From: Salvelinus alpinus
Taxonomy: Eukaryota; Chordata; Actinopteri; Salmoniformes; Salmonidae
Direction of reading: 5' to 3'
Length of the DNA: 64,000 nucleotides
Assembly (NCBI RefSeq): GCF_045679555.1
Contig: NC_092122.1
Span: 11,327,543-11,391,542 of the forward strand
Below are positions 24,186 through 38,205 of the stretch, one piece after another. A model generated the notes under the pieces. The model had not been told where the DNA came from and made no database searches. It worked only from the letters and a program-made list of their open reading frames with translations. Position numbers and translations under genes: made by a program. Every line of letters begins with the position of its first letter. Position 1 is the first letter of the stretch.

Positions 24186-24295
24186 CTCCCTCTATGTTTT
24201 AAAGGAGAGGGGCAATCCCACTCCTCACACATTTCTTGTTCATTTGAAAGAACCAAGGGAGATAGGAGAGATAGAGAAGAGAGTGTGCTGAAATA

Positions 24296-24370
24296 GCAGT
24301 GGGCCGGATTCCAACCTATGCGTCTGCAGGCAGGGGCTTAGACCCCTAGACCACTCTAGGCCACAGCATT
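24296..24370 (-). mobile_element. Second tRNA-like SINE head fragment
   Basis: On the minus strand TGGCCTAGAGTGGTCTAGGG and GGTTGGAATCCGGCCC resemble tRNA-type A and B boxes. No aminoacyl stem can be folded convincingly, so it is more likely SINE-derived than a tRNA gene. Confidence 0.45.
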
Positions 24371-25421
24371 GACTAGTTCAAATGACATGGTATTATAAAT
24401 GTATTATCTAACAGATCCATTAAATTAAGTGGGGTAATACAGACTGTATGAGTGCTCATCCCAGGAAAACAACTTATCATAAGACCACTGTCTTCACACC
24501 AGGTCTCCATAAAGAACCAGCCATCACTCAAACCAAAACACCAGAAAAATCCTAAATAGCACTTCGATAATACTTTTTCATTTCATAACCGGACGAGGAA
24601 AAAGATAATCTCCTGCCTGTGTGTCTGCGGCTCTGCACGGCGGCGTTTCGGTTTCCATAGTGATGGTGGGGAGGCTAATCCGCCGAAGCTGAGTTGAGCG
24701 GAAAGCGGCGGGCTGAACGGCGAGCGCCGTGGCTGAAGTGCTCAATGTTAGCAGCGCCTCCTAAAAGCCTCTCTCACAGCCTTTAGTCTTCATTACCTCC
24801 ACATCCCCTTTTGATTGGTTGCGTTTATCCTGAGTACCCCCGGGTTTGGGAAAGCTACCAGAACACTTACTGGCTCTCGCTCTCCTGTCGTCATGGCAAC
24901 GTGGGCACACAGAACAGAAGAATTCAGTTTGGCCTCAGAGGAGGGGGTATTTGATCCTTGTTTCTTTAACCCCTTGACTTTTGGTGTTTCCTGAACAGGT
25001 TGACCTGGGTCTGTGTCAGTGTGGCTTAGCTGTCATTGTCCGGTAGCTGAATGGTGGTTCTTTAGAAATCATTCACACTTCTGGTTTTTGTAGGTTTAAT
25101 GGTGATTTAAATGTGCTTAGGTAATTAGTAGTGCCAGCTGCTTTTCTTGTATTTTATTGGCTTGTGAATATTAATCCGTCAAATTAAGTTTTATTTTGTG
25201 TGTGTTGGATGTGTGTTGGTTTGGACAACTTTTTGGATAGAGTTTCAGTCTTTCAGATGTTTGGAATTGGAAAAGGAGTTGAGGGTCCTAAGACATAAGC
25301 CCCTCTACTTGTGCCAGTGTGCCATGCAGCACCCACAGAGGGCCCAAATTGCTTATCTGGCCCCGAACCAGACTCTGGGTTGAATGGGCACGACAAGGCA
25401 GGGAAGACGAGGCAGGACCCT
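24371..25421. other. Non-coding DNA with a CpG-rich patch
   Basis: No gene is recognised. The stretch 24610-24745 is unusually rich in CG dinucleotides for this window (GCACGGCGGCGTTTCGG and GGAAAGCGGCGGGCTGAACG). It sits about 150 bp left of a consensus RFX-type site. It may be a regulatory region or an old CpG island. Confidence 0.45.
24887..24900. promoter_or_regulatory. Possible RFX X-box
   Basis: GTCGTCATGGCAAC matches the degenerate X-box consensus GTHNYYATRRNAAC at every position. X-boxes bind RFX transcription factors, often at ciliary genes. One such match in a 64-kb window is not rare enough to be strong evidence alone. Confidence 0.35.
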
Positions 25422-25631
25422 GGACCACTTCCCATCATGCATTGCTCTAAGATGGAGTCCAGACTTAACACCCCATCGGTTTTGAAAGCCAGGACCACTT
25501 CCCATCATGCATTGCTCTAAGATGGAGTCCAGACTTAACACCCCATCGGTTTTGAAAGCCAGGACCACTTCCCATCATGCATTGCTCTAAGATGGAGTCC
25601 AGACTTAACACCCCATCGGTTTTGAAAGCCA
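25422..25631 (+). repeat. 70-bp tandem repeat, three identical copies
   Basis: Units start GGACCACTTCCCATCATGCA at 25422, 25492 and 25562 and end TTTTGAAAGCC. I see no difference between copies, which points to recent amplification. Confidence 0.93.
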
Positions 25632-25696
25632 GCATCTCAGGCCAAACTCTGTTTTTTTGTTTTTTTTAGAAGGTAAAACAAGTGCAGCAAAGGGAG

Positions 25697-25845
25697 GAAA
25701 GATAGGAGGAGGAAATATAGGGGGAGGAAAGATAGGGGGAGGAAATATAGGGGGAGAAAAGATAGGAGGAGGAAATATAGGGGGAGGAAAGATAGGAGGA
25801 GGAAATATAGGGGGAGGAAATATAGGGGGAGGAAAGGGTGAGAAA
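25697..25845 (+). repeat. 15-bp minisatellite, purine-rich orientation
   Basis: Units are variants of GGGGGAGGAAAGATA and GGGGGAGGAAATATA, about 10 copies. It is the reverse complement of the much longer array at 26577-27892. Its left flank AGTGCAGCAAAGGGAG (25681-25696) is the complement of the right flank of that array. Confidence 0.9.
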
Positions 25846-26004
25846 GAAGAGGGATGAGGTTGATTATTGTTTAGCCAGCCTTTTCCAGGCCAAGCCAGGT
25901 GTTCATTTCTATTTGGACCATGTTATTTAGCCCCAAGTACTGTAGTCTGACACACACAGAGAAAACTACAATAAACATATCCTCACGTACACTGGAGAGT
26001 CTAG

Positions 26005-26200
26005 TTTTTATTTTACCCTTATTTTACCATGCATAAATCATTTCACAGCTCATCAAAGACAGAAATGACTGAGAACACATTCTCATTTACAGAAATTACC
26101 TGGGTAATAGTTACAGGGGAGAGGAGGGGGGATGAATGAGACAATTGTAAGCTGGGGATGATTAGGTGACTGTGATGGTATGAGGGCCAGATTGGGAATT
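26005..26200 (-). mobile_element. SINE tail, minus strand, with a 35-bp foreign patch
   Basis: Read on the minus strand this is the tail also present in the 5S-derived SINE at 29655-30155: ATCCCCAGCTTACAATTG and ACTATTACCC, then GAGAATGTGTTCTCAGTC. The segment 26028-26066 does not belong to it and is copied from near 27929-27967. Confidence 0.7.
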
Positions 26201-26576
26201 TAGATAATAATAGTAAGCAGTACATGTAGCATGGTGGAAGGTGAATGTTTTGGCCCTGAGTATATAGAGCTGAAGAAAAGTCTCAGAGAGTGTGTGGTGA
26301 ACTGCTAGAGTAAGAGGGCACAGTGCTGAGGAAAAGTCTGGTGTCCTGCCAAGGTGCCTATTTATCTCCAAGCAGCTGCTGCACGGAAGAGCATTGATTG
26401 CTGTTTCTTCACCAGGGTATCTCTCTCTCGCACTCTCTTTCTCTTTCTTTCTCTCTCTATGTGTCTTGAAGGCATAACACATTCTCTTGCATTTATGTTT
26501 GTGCATGTGTGAAGCCTTTGAGCCATAGAGCAAAAAGAGATGGATCAAATGCTACCGGCCATCATCGACCAATCTC

Positions 26577-27892
26577 ATCCCCCTATCTTTCCTCCCCCTA
26601 TCTTTCCTCCCCCTATCTTTCCTCCCCTATCTTTCCTACTCCTATCTTTCCTCCCCATGTCATTCCTACTCCTATCTTTCCTCCCCCTGTCATTCCTACT
26701 CCTATCTTTCCTCCCCCTATCTTCCCTCCCCATATCTTTCCTCCCCATATCTTTCCTCCCCCTATCTTTCCTCCCCCTATCATTCCTCCACCTATCTTTC
26801 CTCCCCCTATCATTCTTCCCCTATCTTTCCTACTCCTATCTTTCCTCCCCCTATCTTTCCTCCCCTATCTTTCCTACTCCTATCTTTCCTACTCCTATCT
26901 TTCCTCCCCCTATCTTCCCTCCCCATATCTTTCCTCCCCCTATCTTTCCTCCCCCTATCTTTCCTCCCCTATCTTTCCTCCTCTATCTTTCCTCCCCCTA
27001 TCTTTCCTCCCCCTATCTTTCCTCCTCCTATCTTTCCTCCCCCTATCTTTCCTCCCCATATCTTCCCTCCCCGTATCATTCCTCCCCCTATCTTTCCTCC
27101 CCCTATCATTCCTCCCCCTATCTTTCCTCCCCTATCTTTCCTCCCCCTATCTTTCCTCCCCTATCTTTCCTCCCCATATCTTTCCTCCCCTATCTTTCCT
27201 CCCCTATCTTTCCTCCCCCTATCTTTCCTCCCCCTATATTTCCTCCCCCTATCTTTCCTCCTCCTATCTTTCCTCCTCCTATCTTTCCTCCCCCTATCTT
27301 TCCTCCCCCTATCTTTCCTCCCCCTATCTTTCCTCCCCCTATATTTCCTCCCCCTATCTTTCCTCCTCCTATCTTTCCTCCTCCTATCTTTCCTCCCCCT
27401 ATCTTTCCTCCCCCTATCTTTCCTCCCCGTATCATTCCTCCCCTATCTTTCATCCCCCTATCATTCCTCCCCTATCTTTCCTCCCCCTATCATTCCTCCC
27501 CCTATCTTTCCTCCCCCTATCTTTCCTCCCCCTATCATTCCTCACCCTATATTTCCTCCCCCTATCTTTCCTCCCCCTATATTTCCTCCCCCTATCTTCC
27601 CTCCCCTATCATTCCTCCCCCTATCATTCCTCCCCTATCTTTCCTCCCCCTATCATTCCTCCCCCTTTCTTTCCTCCCCGTATCATTCCTCCCCCTATCA
27701 TTCCTCCCCTATCTTTCCTCCCCCTATCATTCCTCCCCTATCTTTCCTCCCCCTATCTTTCCTCCCCCTATCATTCCCCCCCATCATTCCCCCCTATCAT
27801 TCCTCCCCCTATCTTTCCTCCCCCTATCATTCCTCCCCCTATCATTCTTCCCCCTATCATTCCTCCCCCTATCTTTCCTCCTCATTTCTTTT
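26577..27892 (+). repeat. 15-bp minisatellite, pyrimidine-rich orientation, about 88 copies
   Basis: Units are TATCTTTCCTCCCCC and variants (TATCATTCCTCCCCC, and 14-mers with one C fewer). The unit length makes long open frames rich in IFPPP or LSFLP in several frames; these are not genes. The G-rich complementary strand has a G run in every unit. Confidence 0.95.
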
Positions 27893-27969
27893 CTCCCTTC
27901 GCTGCACTGTATATTCCTGTCTGCCCTGATTTCTGTCTTTGATGAGCTATGAAATGATTTATGCATGTC

Positions 27970-28230
27970 CATATGGAAATATAGTCCCTTGCATTAAACT
28001 CCAGCAGAGTAAACACATCGAGAGAAAAGGGCCTCATTCCTAAAGATGGATCCATAAGGGTGACGAAGGTCGCATCACGATGGAAAAGTACATCTCTCTC
28101 TCTCCCCATTCTCTCCCCCACCGACTGTGAGGTCACGACAATTGGCAATTATCAGCTGTGTGGCTGCTACCCAAACATGTCAATCAGTCTGTCTGGTACA
28201 TGCAGAAATATGTGTGCGTGGGTGTTAGAA
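27970..28230. other. Short non-coding stretch, no gene seen
   Basis: Single-copy-looking sequence between the minisatellite flank and the next dispersed repeat. Confidence 0.5.
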
Positions 28231-28369
28231 TCAGAACCATCTTTATTCGCCAAGTACATTTACATATACCGGGAATTTGATAAGGGTAATGGTGCTGCCA
28301 CAGTAAACAGAATCACCAGACAGATTATACACAATGAACGTAATACAGACAGAATATACACAATAAGCT
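28231..28369. repeat. Dispersed fish repeat, left part, split by E2
   Basis: AACCATCTTTATTCGCCAAG and GGTGCTGCCACAGT belong to a widespread fish interspersed repeat (LINE/SINE tail type). It is interrupted by the insertion at 28372 and seems to resume at 30800 (ATACAGACAGAATATATCGA). Confidence 0.5.
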
Positions 28370-28884
28370 TACAGATTTTTGCAATCACTTTGGCACTAAT
28401 TTCAGAACCTTGTGGTCATTTTTCAAAACTCTGGACACAAAACTCAAAACGGTCATCACTTGTAACAAAACATTGCATTGTACATTAATATCTTTAAAGA
28501 AACCTTGCATTGGTTCAAATAACTAATTTATCATGAAATACCATAGGAACATTAATTTAAATCACCCACACACAAGATACCGATAGTTTCACTGTGTAGT
28601 TGTTCATACAATCATTAAATATTGTAGTACAAAATATGTGACACGTTTCATTATGCTACTGCACGTAAATACATCACTGTAAAAGGACTAGTAGAGAGAA
28701 TACTACAGACACAGTGGAATCATTGAACAAAATCTGAAATTTATTGATGAAATACAATAAAATCACAACATAGGTTTCTTTGAATCAAAGCGAAAATAAT
28801 TAGCAACAAAAAAAGAAAAAAACTACAAGAAAACGTCAACTGTTCCTCACCTGGCTTACTGTAAAAAGCAAAACAAAGGATTGA

Positions 28885-29290
28885 TTACTGTCCTATATTT
28901 CCATCAACTCTGTCTTGTGGATTTGGCCACAGGTTCTCATCCACATCACAATGGATGTTTTCATTAGCCAAACATCTTGGGAAGAATCTTCGGGCGAATC
29001 CAGGCCTGACACTGGTCTGCCGTGATGTCATTGCATGCGTCATCCATGACCTGGAGAAGGGTGGCTTGTTCATATCATATACCTTCCACCTCCATGTGGA
29101 GAAAAATTCCTCAATCGTGTTAAGGAAATGAGAGTATGGGGGTAAGTACAGGGTGGTAAATTGTGGATGGGCCTGAAACCATGCTTGCACGATTTGAGCA
29201 TGGTGGAACCTGACATTATCCCACACAATGACATAGGTCATGCCATCAGCTCTACAGACCTGATTTAGCTCATCAAGGAAGGTTACATTC
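28885..29290 (-). pseudogene. DDE_3-type transposase, C-terminal part (E2)
   Basis: The minus strand reads FLDELNQVCRADGMTYVIVW, then the second catalytic aspartate (VIVWDNVRFHHAQIV, codon about 29218-29220) and the glutamate in YSHFLNTIEEFFSTWRWKVY (codon about 29110-29112), 35 residues apart. The C-terminus FFPRCLANENIHCDVDENLW matches E1 closely. The usual NPIEE is NTIEE here. The N-terminal half with the DNA-binding domain and first aspartate is missing, cut off where Tc1 sequence starts. It is inactive. Confidence 0.82.
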
Positions 29291-29943
29291 GAACAGCGAA
29301 TCATGTGGCTGCCTGCAACTCAATATGTAGAGTATTAGATGTTGTTTGACCAAACATTAGAACAGGCAAGATGAGTAATCTAAGCAACTTTGACCATGGT
29401 ATGATTGTTGATGCCACACATGGTGATTCCAGCATCTCAGAAACAGCTGCCCTCCTGTGATTTTTATGCACTACAGTCTCTAGAGTTTACAGAGAATGGT
29501 GCGATAAACAAAACACATTCAGTGAGCGGCATTTCTGTGGGCAAAAACACCTTGTTAATGAGAGAGGTCAGAGGAGAATGTCCAGACTCATTCAAGCTAA
29601 CAGAAAGGCCAGAAATGCTCAAATAACATCTGTTTAAAACAGTGGTGTACAGATTGGCATCTCTTAACCAGCAGCATACCACCCTGCATACCACTGCTGG
29701 CTTGCTTCTGAAGCTAAGCAGGGTTGGTCCTGGTCAGTCCCTGGATGGGAGACCAGATGCTGCTGGAAGTGGTGTTGGAGGGCCAGTAGGAGGCACTCTT
29801 TCCTCTGGTCTAAAAATAATATCCCAATGCCCCAGGGCAGTGATTGGGGACACTGCCCTGTGTAGGGTGCCGTCTTTCGGATGGGACGTTAAACGGGTGT
29901 CCTGACTCTCTGAGGTCATTAAAGATCCCATGGCACTTATCGT

Positions 29944-29977
<34 letters not shown>

Positions 29978-30249
29978 AATTCCCAATCTGGCCCTCAAAC
30001 AATCATGGTCACCTAATAATCCCCAGTTTACAATTGGCTCATTCATCCCCCTCCTCTCCCCTGTAACTATTCCCCAGGTCGTTGCTGCAAATGAGAACGT
30101 GTTCTCAGTCAACTTACCTGGTAAAATAACGGTAAAATAAAATAAATAAAAAAACGTACAACACCGTAAATAATTCAGGCTGTTGTGGAGGCAAAAGAGG
30201 GTCCTACCCAGTACTATATAGGTGTACCTAATAAAGTGGCCGGTGAGTG
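29290..30249 (+). mobile_element. Tc1-like remnant T4 with transposase N-terminus
   Basis: The plus strand encodes the helix-turn-helix half of a Tc1 transposase from about 29371: MSNLSNFDHGMIVDATHGD, then SSISETAALL, a stop and TTVSRVYREWCDKQ. The catalytic middle is deleted and replaced by a 5S-derived SINE. The right end CCTAATAAAGTGGCCGGTGA is intact with TA at 30250-30251, and the left terminal repeat is missing. It is non-functional. Confidence 0.82.
29655..30155 (+). mobile_element. 5S rRNA-derived SINE
   Basis: The segment 29710-29754 reproduces the internal polymerase III control region of 5S rRNA: GAAGCTAAGCAGGGTTGGTC, CCTGGATGGGAGACC. The non-5S body contains TTTCGGATGGGACGTTAAAC, and the tail is GGTCGTTGCTGCAAATGAGA followed by AAATAAATA. 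It fits the SINE3-type class of fish SINEs. The rRNA 5' part is degraded, so this is not a 5S gene. Confidence 0.85.
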
Positions 30250-30799
30250 TACAGTAATGTCAAATCTGAAAACATGGTCTGGAAAAGTGGTACGTGGGAC
30301 CATAGAAACAGTGTCTGATAAAGAATGATGATAAAATATTACATCCATAGATAATGTAGTCCAAATGGTTCATGTTCCACGGAAATTGGTGTCAATGGAT
30401 CTCGTTATCCTGAAACTTTCATGATCTAAACATGAAATATTGTTAGTCAGTTTTCATAAAACTATGCATTAAGAATAATGCAAAAGTCACTTATCATTTT
30501 GAGCAGTTGCATCAATTGATAGTTAGATCATTGTAATGAAATGAATAGACAGTCATTTCAGCTGTAATTTGTGAATTGCATTTTGAAATGGTAATACTTT
30601 GTTAAGTTGTGTCATTTTGAACAGGTGATTTTAGTTCAATGAACAAATGGTCTTATCTTTATGTGTATTGTATCCAAGCAATTGGAAAAAGTGTTAAGAG
30701 TTTTGCAAAATTTGCATTTTGATCATTGGTTGTGAGTTTTGTGTCTAGAGTTTTGAAAATTTAACGAAATTAGTGCCAAAGTGATTGTAAAAAACTGTA

Positions 30800-32070
<1,271 letters not shown>

Positions 32071-32072
32071 TG

Positions 32073-32230
32073 TACCCCAGCAGCACCAGGTCTGGTGTTA
32101 GGAGTCAGCATCTCATCCAATCAGCCACAGCTTTACCCAAGCAGTACCAGGCCTGGTGTTAGGAGTCAGTCACTCAGCCCCTCAGCCAATCAGACCCAGC
32201 TTTACCCCAGCAGCACCAGGCCTGGTGTAC
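32073..32230 (+). repeat. Diverged copies of the 85-bp minisatellite core
   Basis: Three modules contain CCCAGCAGCACCAGG(T/C)CTGGTG, the first two followed by TTAGGAGTCAG. The same core makes up the array at 38206-39057. CACCAGGCCTGGTG within it is a perfect 14-bp palindrome. Confidence 0.8.
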
Positions 32231-32237
32231 CAGTACC

Positions 32238-32466
32238 AGATCCATGTGGATCTATATACAGGGAGTACCAGTACCAGATCAATGTGGAGATATATACAGG
32301 GAGTACCAGATCAATGTGGATCTATATACAGGGAGTTCCAGTACCAGATCAATGTGGAGCTATATACAGGGAGTACCAGTACCAGATCAATGTGGAGATA
32401 TATACAGGGAGTACCAGATCAATGTGGATCTATATACAGGGAGTACCAGTACCAGATCAATGTGCA
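32238..32466 (+). repeat. 32-40-bp tandem repeat
   Basis: Modules of ACCAGATCAATGTGGA(T/G) and TATATACAGGGAGTACCAGT alternate, about 6-7 copies, with two unit lengths depending on whether GTACCA is doubled. Confidence 0.88.
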
Positions 32467-33275
<809 letters not shown>

Positions 33276-33539
33276 ATGTAGTGTATGTGAGTGTGTGGGG
33301 GTTTCTATGAAGGTGTGTGTGAGTGACTGATTGACTGAATAAGATCAAAGAATGGACATGAAAAGTGAATATCAAAGCAAGTATTATTAAATAACTTTGT
33401 CAAATGAATGAAACCACATACAAGGCATGAAGCTGAAGTTACAAAGCCACAGTGGACAATCACAGCAGCAAGATTTGTGACCTGTTGCCACAAGAAAAGG
33501 GCAACCAGTGAAGAACAAACACCATTGTAAATACAACCT

Positions 33540-34365
<826 letters not shown>

Positions 34366-36169
34366 ATGTAAATCAGTGTTGCACAGTATACCAAAACTTT
34401 GGTACTTTTTCACACAACAAAAAAAATGGTTCGGTAAGCTGGTTTTTGTTACATTCGGTACTTCTGTCAAATGTCTCACGTGATTGAGATGATCAAGTCT
34501 GTCTATCAGCGCAGCCCCTTTATAGTGTGAAGAGCAAAGGGTCTGATCCGCTAACTCATTCATTGTTACAGCTGCCTGGGCTATTTTGTTAGCTCTTCAC
34601 TCATGCTGCACAGAAATAAACACACTTGAAAAATGCAACACGGCATGTAGTCTTTTTTAAACTGTTCTTTACTGTTCGCAAAACAATGTCCATACAGGCT
34701 AGAACACAATGCAAGACGATACCGGTAGCTTCCAGGTTTTATTGTGGACTAACTTTCCTTGCTGGCTTACAACTTAAGCAACATCAATTCACTACCCTAG
34801 TACTTTGTTTGTGACAATGTTCAAACCATATCGCTAAATATGCTGATTTCAAAGCTGATTGTCACCCAAAAAATGTATTAATTCACTTTGTCTCCCTCGC
34901 CACCAAAAACTCATTCAGTTCTTCGTCTCCCTCCCGATATGCATAATAATTGTTTTTGTTATATGGAGTCCTGTTCTGAACAGACCCGAGGACAACTAGA
35001 CCCGTTCTGTATAGACCTGTTCGGATCCAGACCCAGTCCGATCGTAGTGAAAAAATACTTCATTAAACAGAGCTGATAAAGCACGAGGGAGTGGAGGTAC
35101 AGAGAGGTAATGATTTAGCATGGGTTGTGCTGTGGATGTAGCCTACTGTGAGTGTGAGCGAGTGACACAGGGAACAGGGAGGAAGGTGGGAGAGACGAGA
35201 GACCAACCAAGCCGACTCGCTCTATAGGAGATTAATAGCTGCCATAGCTACTGTAGATTATTTATCATCCAATATGATTACTAGTATTGACTGCATCAAA
35301 CCGGGAGAAGCTATTTACAGTAAGCTAGCTAGCTAGGCTAATTAGGGCTGCGTGCACTTTCTCGTCCAACACAGTTACAACCAACAATAACTCAATTCAG
35401 AATATAAAGAAGCAGCCTAAGTGTTGGTTCTTGGTCATTGTAGACTGTCCTTCTCCTTTAACTTTTAATTCCATCATTTTAATTACCTCATCTATTGATT
35501 AGATATCTCCTAACTTTTGTCCCACATGGAGGCTCTATGACTGTAGCCTATTGCCGCTTTGATGACTTATGATTGGCTAACAACAACAACATGCAACATG
35601 CGCCCCTCTCGTGAAAAGCAAAGAACAGCAGCATAAATTATACAATTTCTCTCTCTCTCTCTACTGCAGCAGTTGTGTTCGGATCTATTTGGGTCCTTCC
35701 GGACAAGTCAGTTAAAATTACACATACCCGGGACCCCGTGACAATCATATCAGATCCGACCCAGACCTGTGACATTATTTAGAATTCTGGATCCGGACAC
35801 GCTCAGGTCCCAGATCGGGTCTCGGGTATTCGGGTACAGGTGGATCTATGAAGAACTCTAGTTCTGCCTCGCAATTTACGTAATCACTTTCTTTAGAGAC
35901 AATGCACGCTTTTATAAAAGAAGAGGTTGCTTGCAAATGTTGTTGATCAGTACAATAAAATAATATGTTCTATGAGCAGTTGCTAATTAAATAAGTCCTA
36001 AATGGAACGGATTGTTGGTCATCTGTAGACCCATGAAACCAGCTAAAACAAGCTCAATAACTCAATGCACTCACAAACGCCTATTGAACAATATGCATTC
36101 ATCTGTAATTTGAATAGTCCTAGGCTACCTCTTGACTTACCCAGTTTATCAACATTTACCATTCAAATG

Positions 36170-37652
36170 AACTCAGCAAAAAAAGAAACGTCCTCTCACT
36201 GTCAACTGCGTTTATTTTCAGCAAAGTTAACGTGTAAATATTTGTATGAACATAACAAGATTCAACAACTGAGACATAAACTGAACAAGTTCCACAGACA
36301 TGTGACTAACAGAAATGGAATAATGTGTCCCTGAACAAAGGGGGGTCAAAATCAAAAGTAACAGTCAGTATCTGGTGTGGCCACCAGCTGCATTAAGTAC
36401 TGCAGTGCATCTCCTCGTCATGGACTGCACCAGATTTGTCAGTTCTTGCTGTGAGATGTTACCCCACTCTTCCACCAAGGCACCGGCAAGTTCCCAGACT
36501 TTTCTGGGGGGAATGGCCCTAGCCCTCACCCTCTGATCCAACAGGTCCCAGGTGTGCTGAATGGAATTGAGATCCGAGCTCTTTGCTGGCCATGGCAGAA
36601 CACTGACATTCCTGTCTTGCAGGAAATCACGCACAGAAAAAGCAGTATGGCTGGTGGCATTGTCATGCTGGAGGGTCATGTCAGGATGAGCCTGCAGGAA
36701 AGGTACCACATGAGGGAGGAGGACGTCTTCCCTGTAACGCACAGCGTTGAGATTGCCTGCAATGACAACAAGCTCAGTCCGATGATGCTGTGACACACCG
36801 CCCCAGACCATGACGGACCCTCCACCTCCAAATCGATCCCGCTCCAGAGTACAGGCCTTGGTGTAATGCTCATTCCTTCGTCGATAAACGCGAATCCGAC
36901 CATCACCCCATGTGAGACAAAACTGCAACTCGTCAGTGAAGAGCACTTTTTGCCAGTCCTGTCTGGTCCAGCAACGGTGGGTTTATGCCCATAGGCGACG
37001 TTGTTGCCGGTGACGTTTGGTGAGGACCTGCCTTACAACAGGCCTACAAGCCCTCAGTCCAGCCTCTCTCAGCCTATTGCGGACTGTCTGATCACTGATG
37101 GAGGGATTGTGCGTTCCTGGTGTAACTCGGGCAGTTGTTGTTGCCATCCTGTACCTGTCCCGCAGGTGTGATGTTTGGATGTACCGATCCTGTGCAGGTG
37201 TTGTTACACGTGATCTGCCACTGCGAGGATGATCAGCTGTCCGTCCTGTCTCCCTGTAGCACTGTCTTAGGCGTCTCACAGTTCGGACATTGCAATTTAT
37301 TGTCCTGGCCACATCTGCAGTCCTCATGCCTCCTTGCAGCATACCTAAGGCACATTCACGCAGATGAGCAGGGACACTGGGCATCTTTCTTTTGGTGTTT
37401 TTCAGAGTCAGTAGAAAGGCCTCTTTAGTGTCCTAAGTTTTCGTAACTGTGGCCTTAATTTCCTACCGTCTTGAAGCTGTTAGTGTCTTAACGACCGTTC
37501 CACAGGTGCATGTTCATTAATTGTTTATGTGTCATTGAACACGCATGGGAAGCAGTGTTTAAAATGAAGATCTGTGAAGTTATTTGGATTTTTACGAATT
37601 ATCTTTGAAAGACAGGGTCCTGAAAAAGGGCAAACATTTTTTTTGCTGAGTT
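36170..37652 (-). mobile_element. Tc1-like transposon T5, nested in the hAT-like element
   Basis: The termini ACTCAGCAAAAAAAGAAACG (36171) and the inverted right end (GCAAAAAAAATGTTTGCCC) define a common salmonid Tc1 family. Length 1483 bp. A clean TA duplication is not visible at the left edge. Confidence 0.9.
36365..37384 (-). pseudogene. Tc1 transposase, almost full length, one stop and a catalytic E-to-Q change (T5)
   Basis: From ATG at 37384 one frame runs 340 codons to the terminal stop at 36365, broken only by TAA at 36983-36985. The N-terminus has the paired-like helix-turn-helix domain (ECALGMLQGGMRTADVARTI, about residues 11-30) and a second one with the GRPR-like hinge SGRSRVTTPAQ. 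The catalytic domain keeps the first aspartate (LFTDE) and the second (LQHDNATSHT). The expected glutamate of NPIEH is replaced: LNSIQHTWDLL, codon 36557-36559, 34 residues after the second aspartate. Both the stop and this change should abolish activity. Confidence 0.88.
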
Positions 37653-38205
37653 TGGATGATTACCATTATGTTGTTTTGTAGTTAGATTGGTAAAAACAAA
37701 GTCAAATTGATGCTATAATTGATTCATTAAGGCATACACGGCTGTCTAAGAAATTGACATAAAATGTTCAAATGTAATGATGTTGAAATGTAAAAGATGC
37801 CCAACAATCGAACAGAGCAATAGCTGAGTTTATCGATACGGATCAAGTGCCGTTCTGGGACTTTGGCTAATATGCCTTCTTTTGTTGTTGTTGTGGTATC
37901 ATTTTGGTATCGTTTCGGGTATCAAGTATTGTGACACTAAACTTGGTATCGCAGTCAAATTTCTGATATCGTGTCAACACTAACGTAAATATTGATTGAA
38001 CAAAAAAAAGAAGCAGTACTGCAATGTGACGTCATCTATAAATATGACTGAATGTCTGTTGTTCTCCAAACACTGACAAAGGCTGCCGCCGAAACGAGTC
38101 CGTTTGTTCTGACCTCCGCTGCTAAAAAAAATACATGAGAACTTAAAGTATATTTTAGTGAGTGCAAGTTTTTCCTTTTTTCAAGGAGTCAGCCCAAGAC
38201 CCTCA

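Larger units (their letters stand above)
28372..30797 (-). mobile_element. DD35E IS630/Tc1-superfamily transposon E2 with nested Tc1 and SINE
   Basis: The left end CAGATTTTTGCAATCACTTT and the inverted right end CAGTTTTTTACAATCACTTT match for about 32 bp with two mismatches, then less well to about 70 bp. TA duplications flank at 28370-28371 and 30798-30799. The transposase lies on the minus strand. A Tc1 remnant (about 29290-30249) replaces its N-terminal half. Confidence 0.88.
34374..37982. mobile_element. hAT-like non-autonomous element with 8-bp target duplication
   Basis: The left end CAGTGTTGCACAGTATACC and the inverted right end TAGTGTTGACACGATATC resemble hAT termini, with GGTATCG/GGTAC-type subterminal repeats. 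The flanks ATGTAAAT (34366-34373) and ACGTAAAT (37983-37990) match at 7 of 8 positions. The interior, apart from a nested Tc1 (36170-37652), shows no transposase, so it depended on another source. It contains clusters of GATCC/GACCC-rich sequence at 34980-35045 and 35680-35850. Confidence 0.72.

Noticed and set aside
24296..24370. tRNA gene on the minus strand
   Set aside because: Box-like motifs are present but stems do not pair convincingly and a SINE lies next to it.
26509..27952. Open frames of about 470 codons rich in IFPPP or LSFLP
   Set aside because: They are produced by a 15-bp minisatellite and show no start context, domain or splice signal.
29710..29754. 5S rRNA gene
   Set aside because: Only the internal control region is kept, followed by a SINE body and A-rich tail; the 5' and 3' rRNA arms do not pair.
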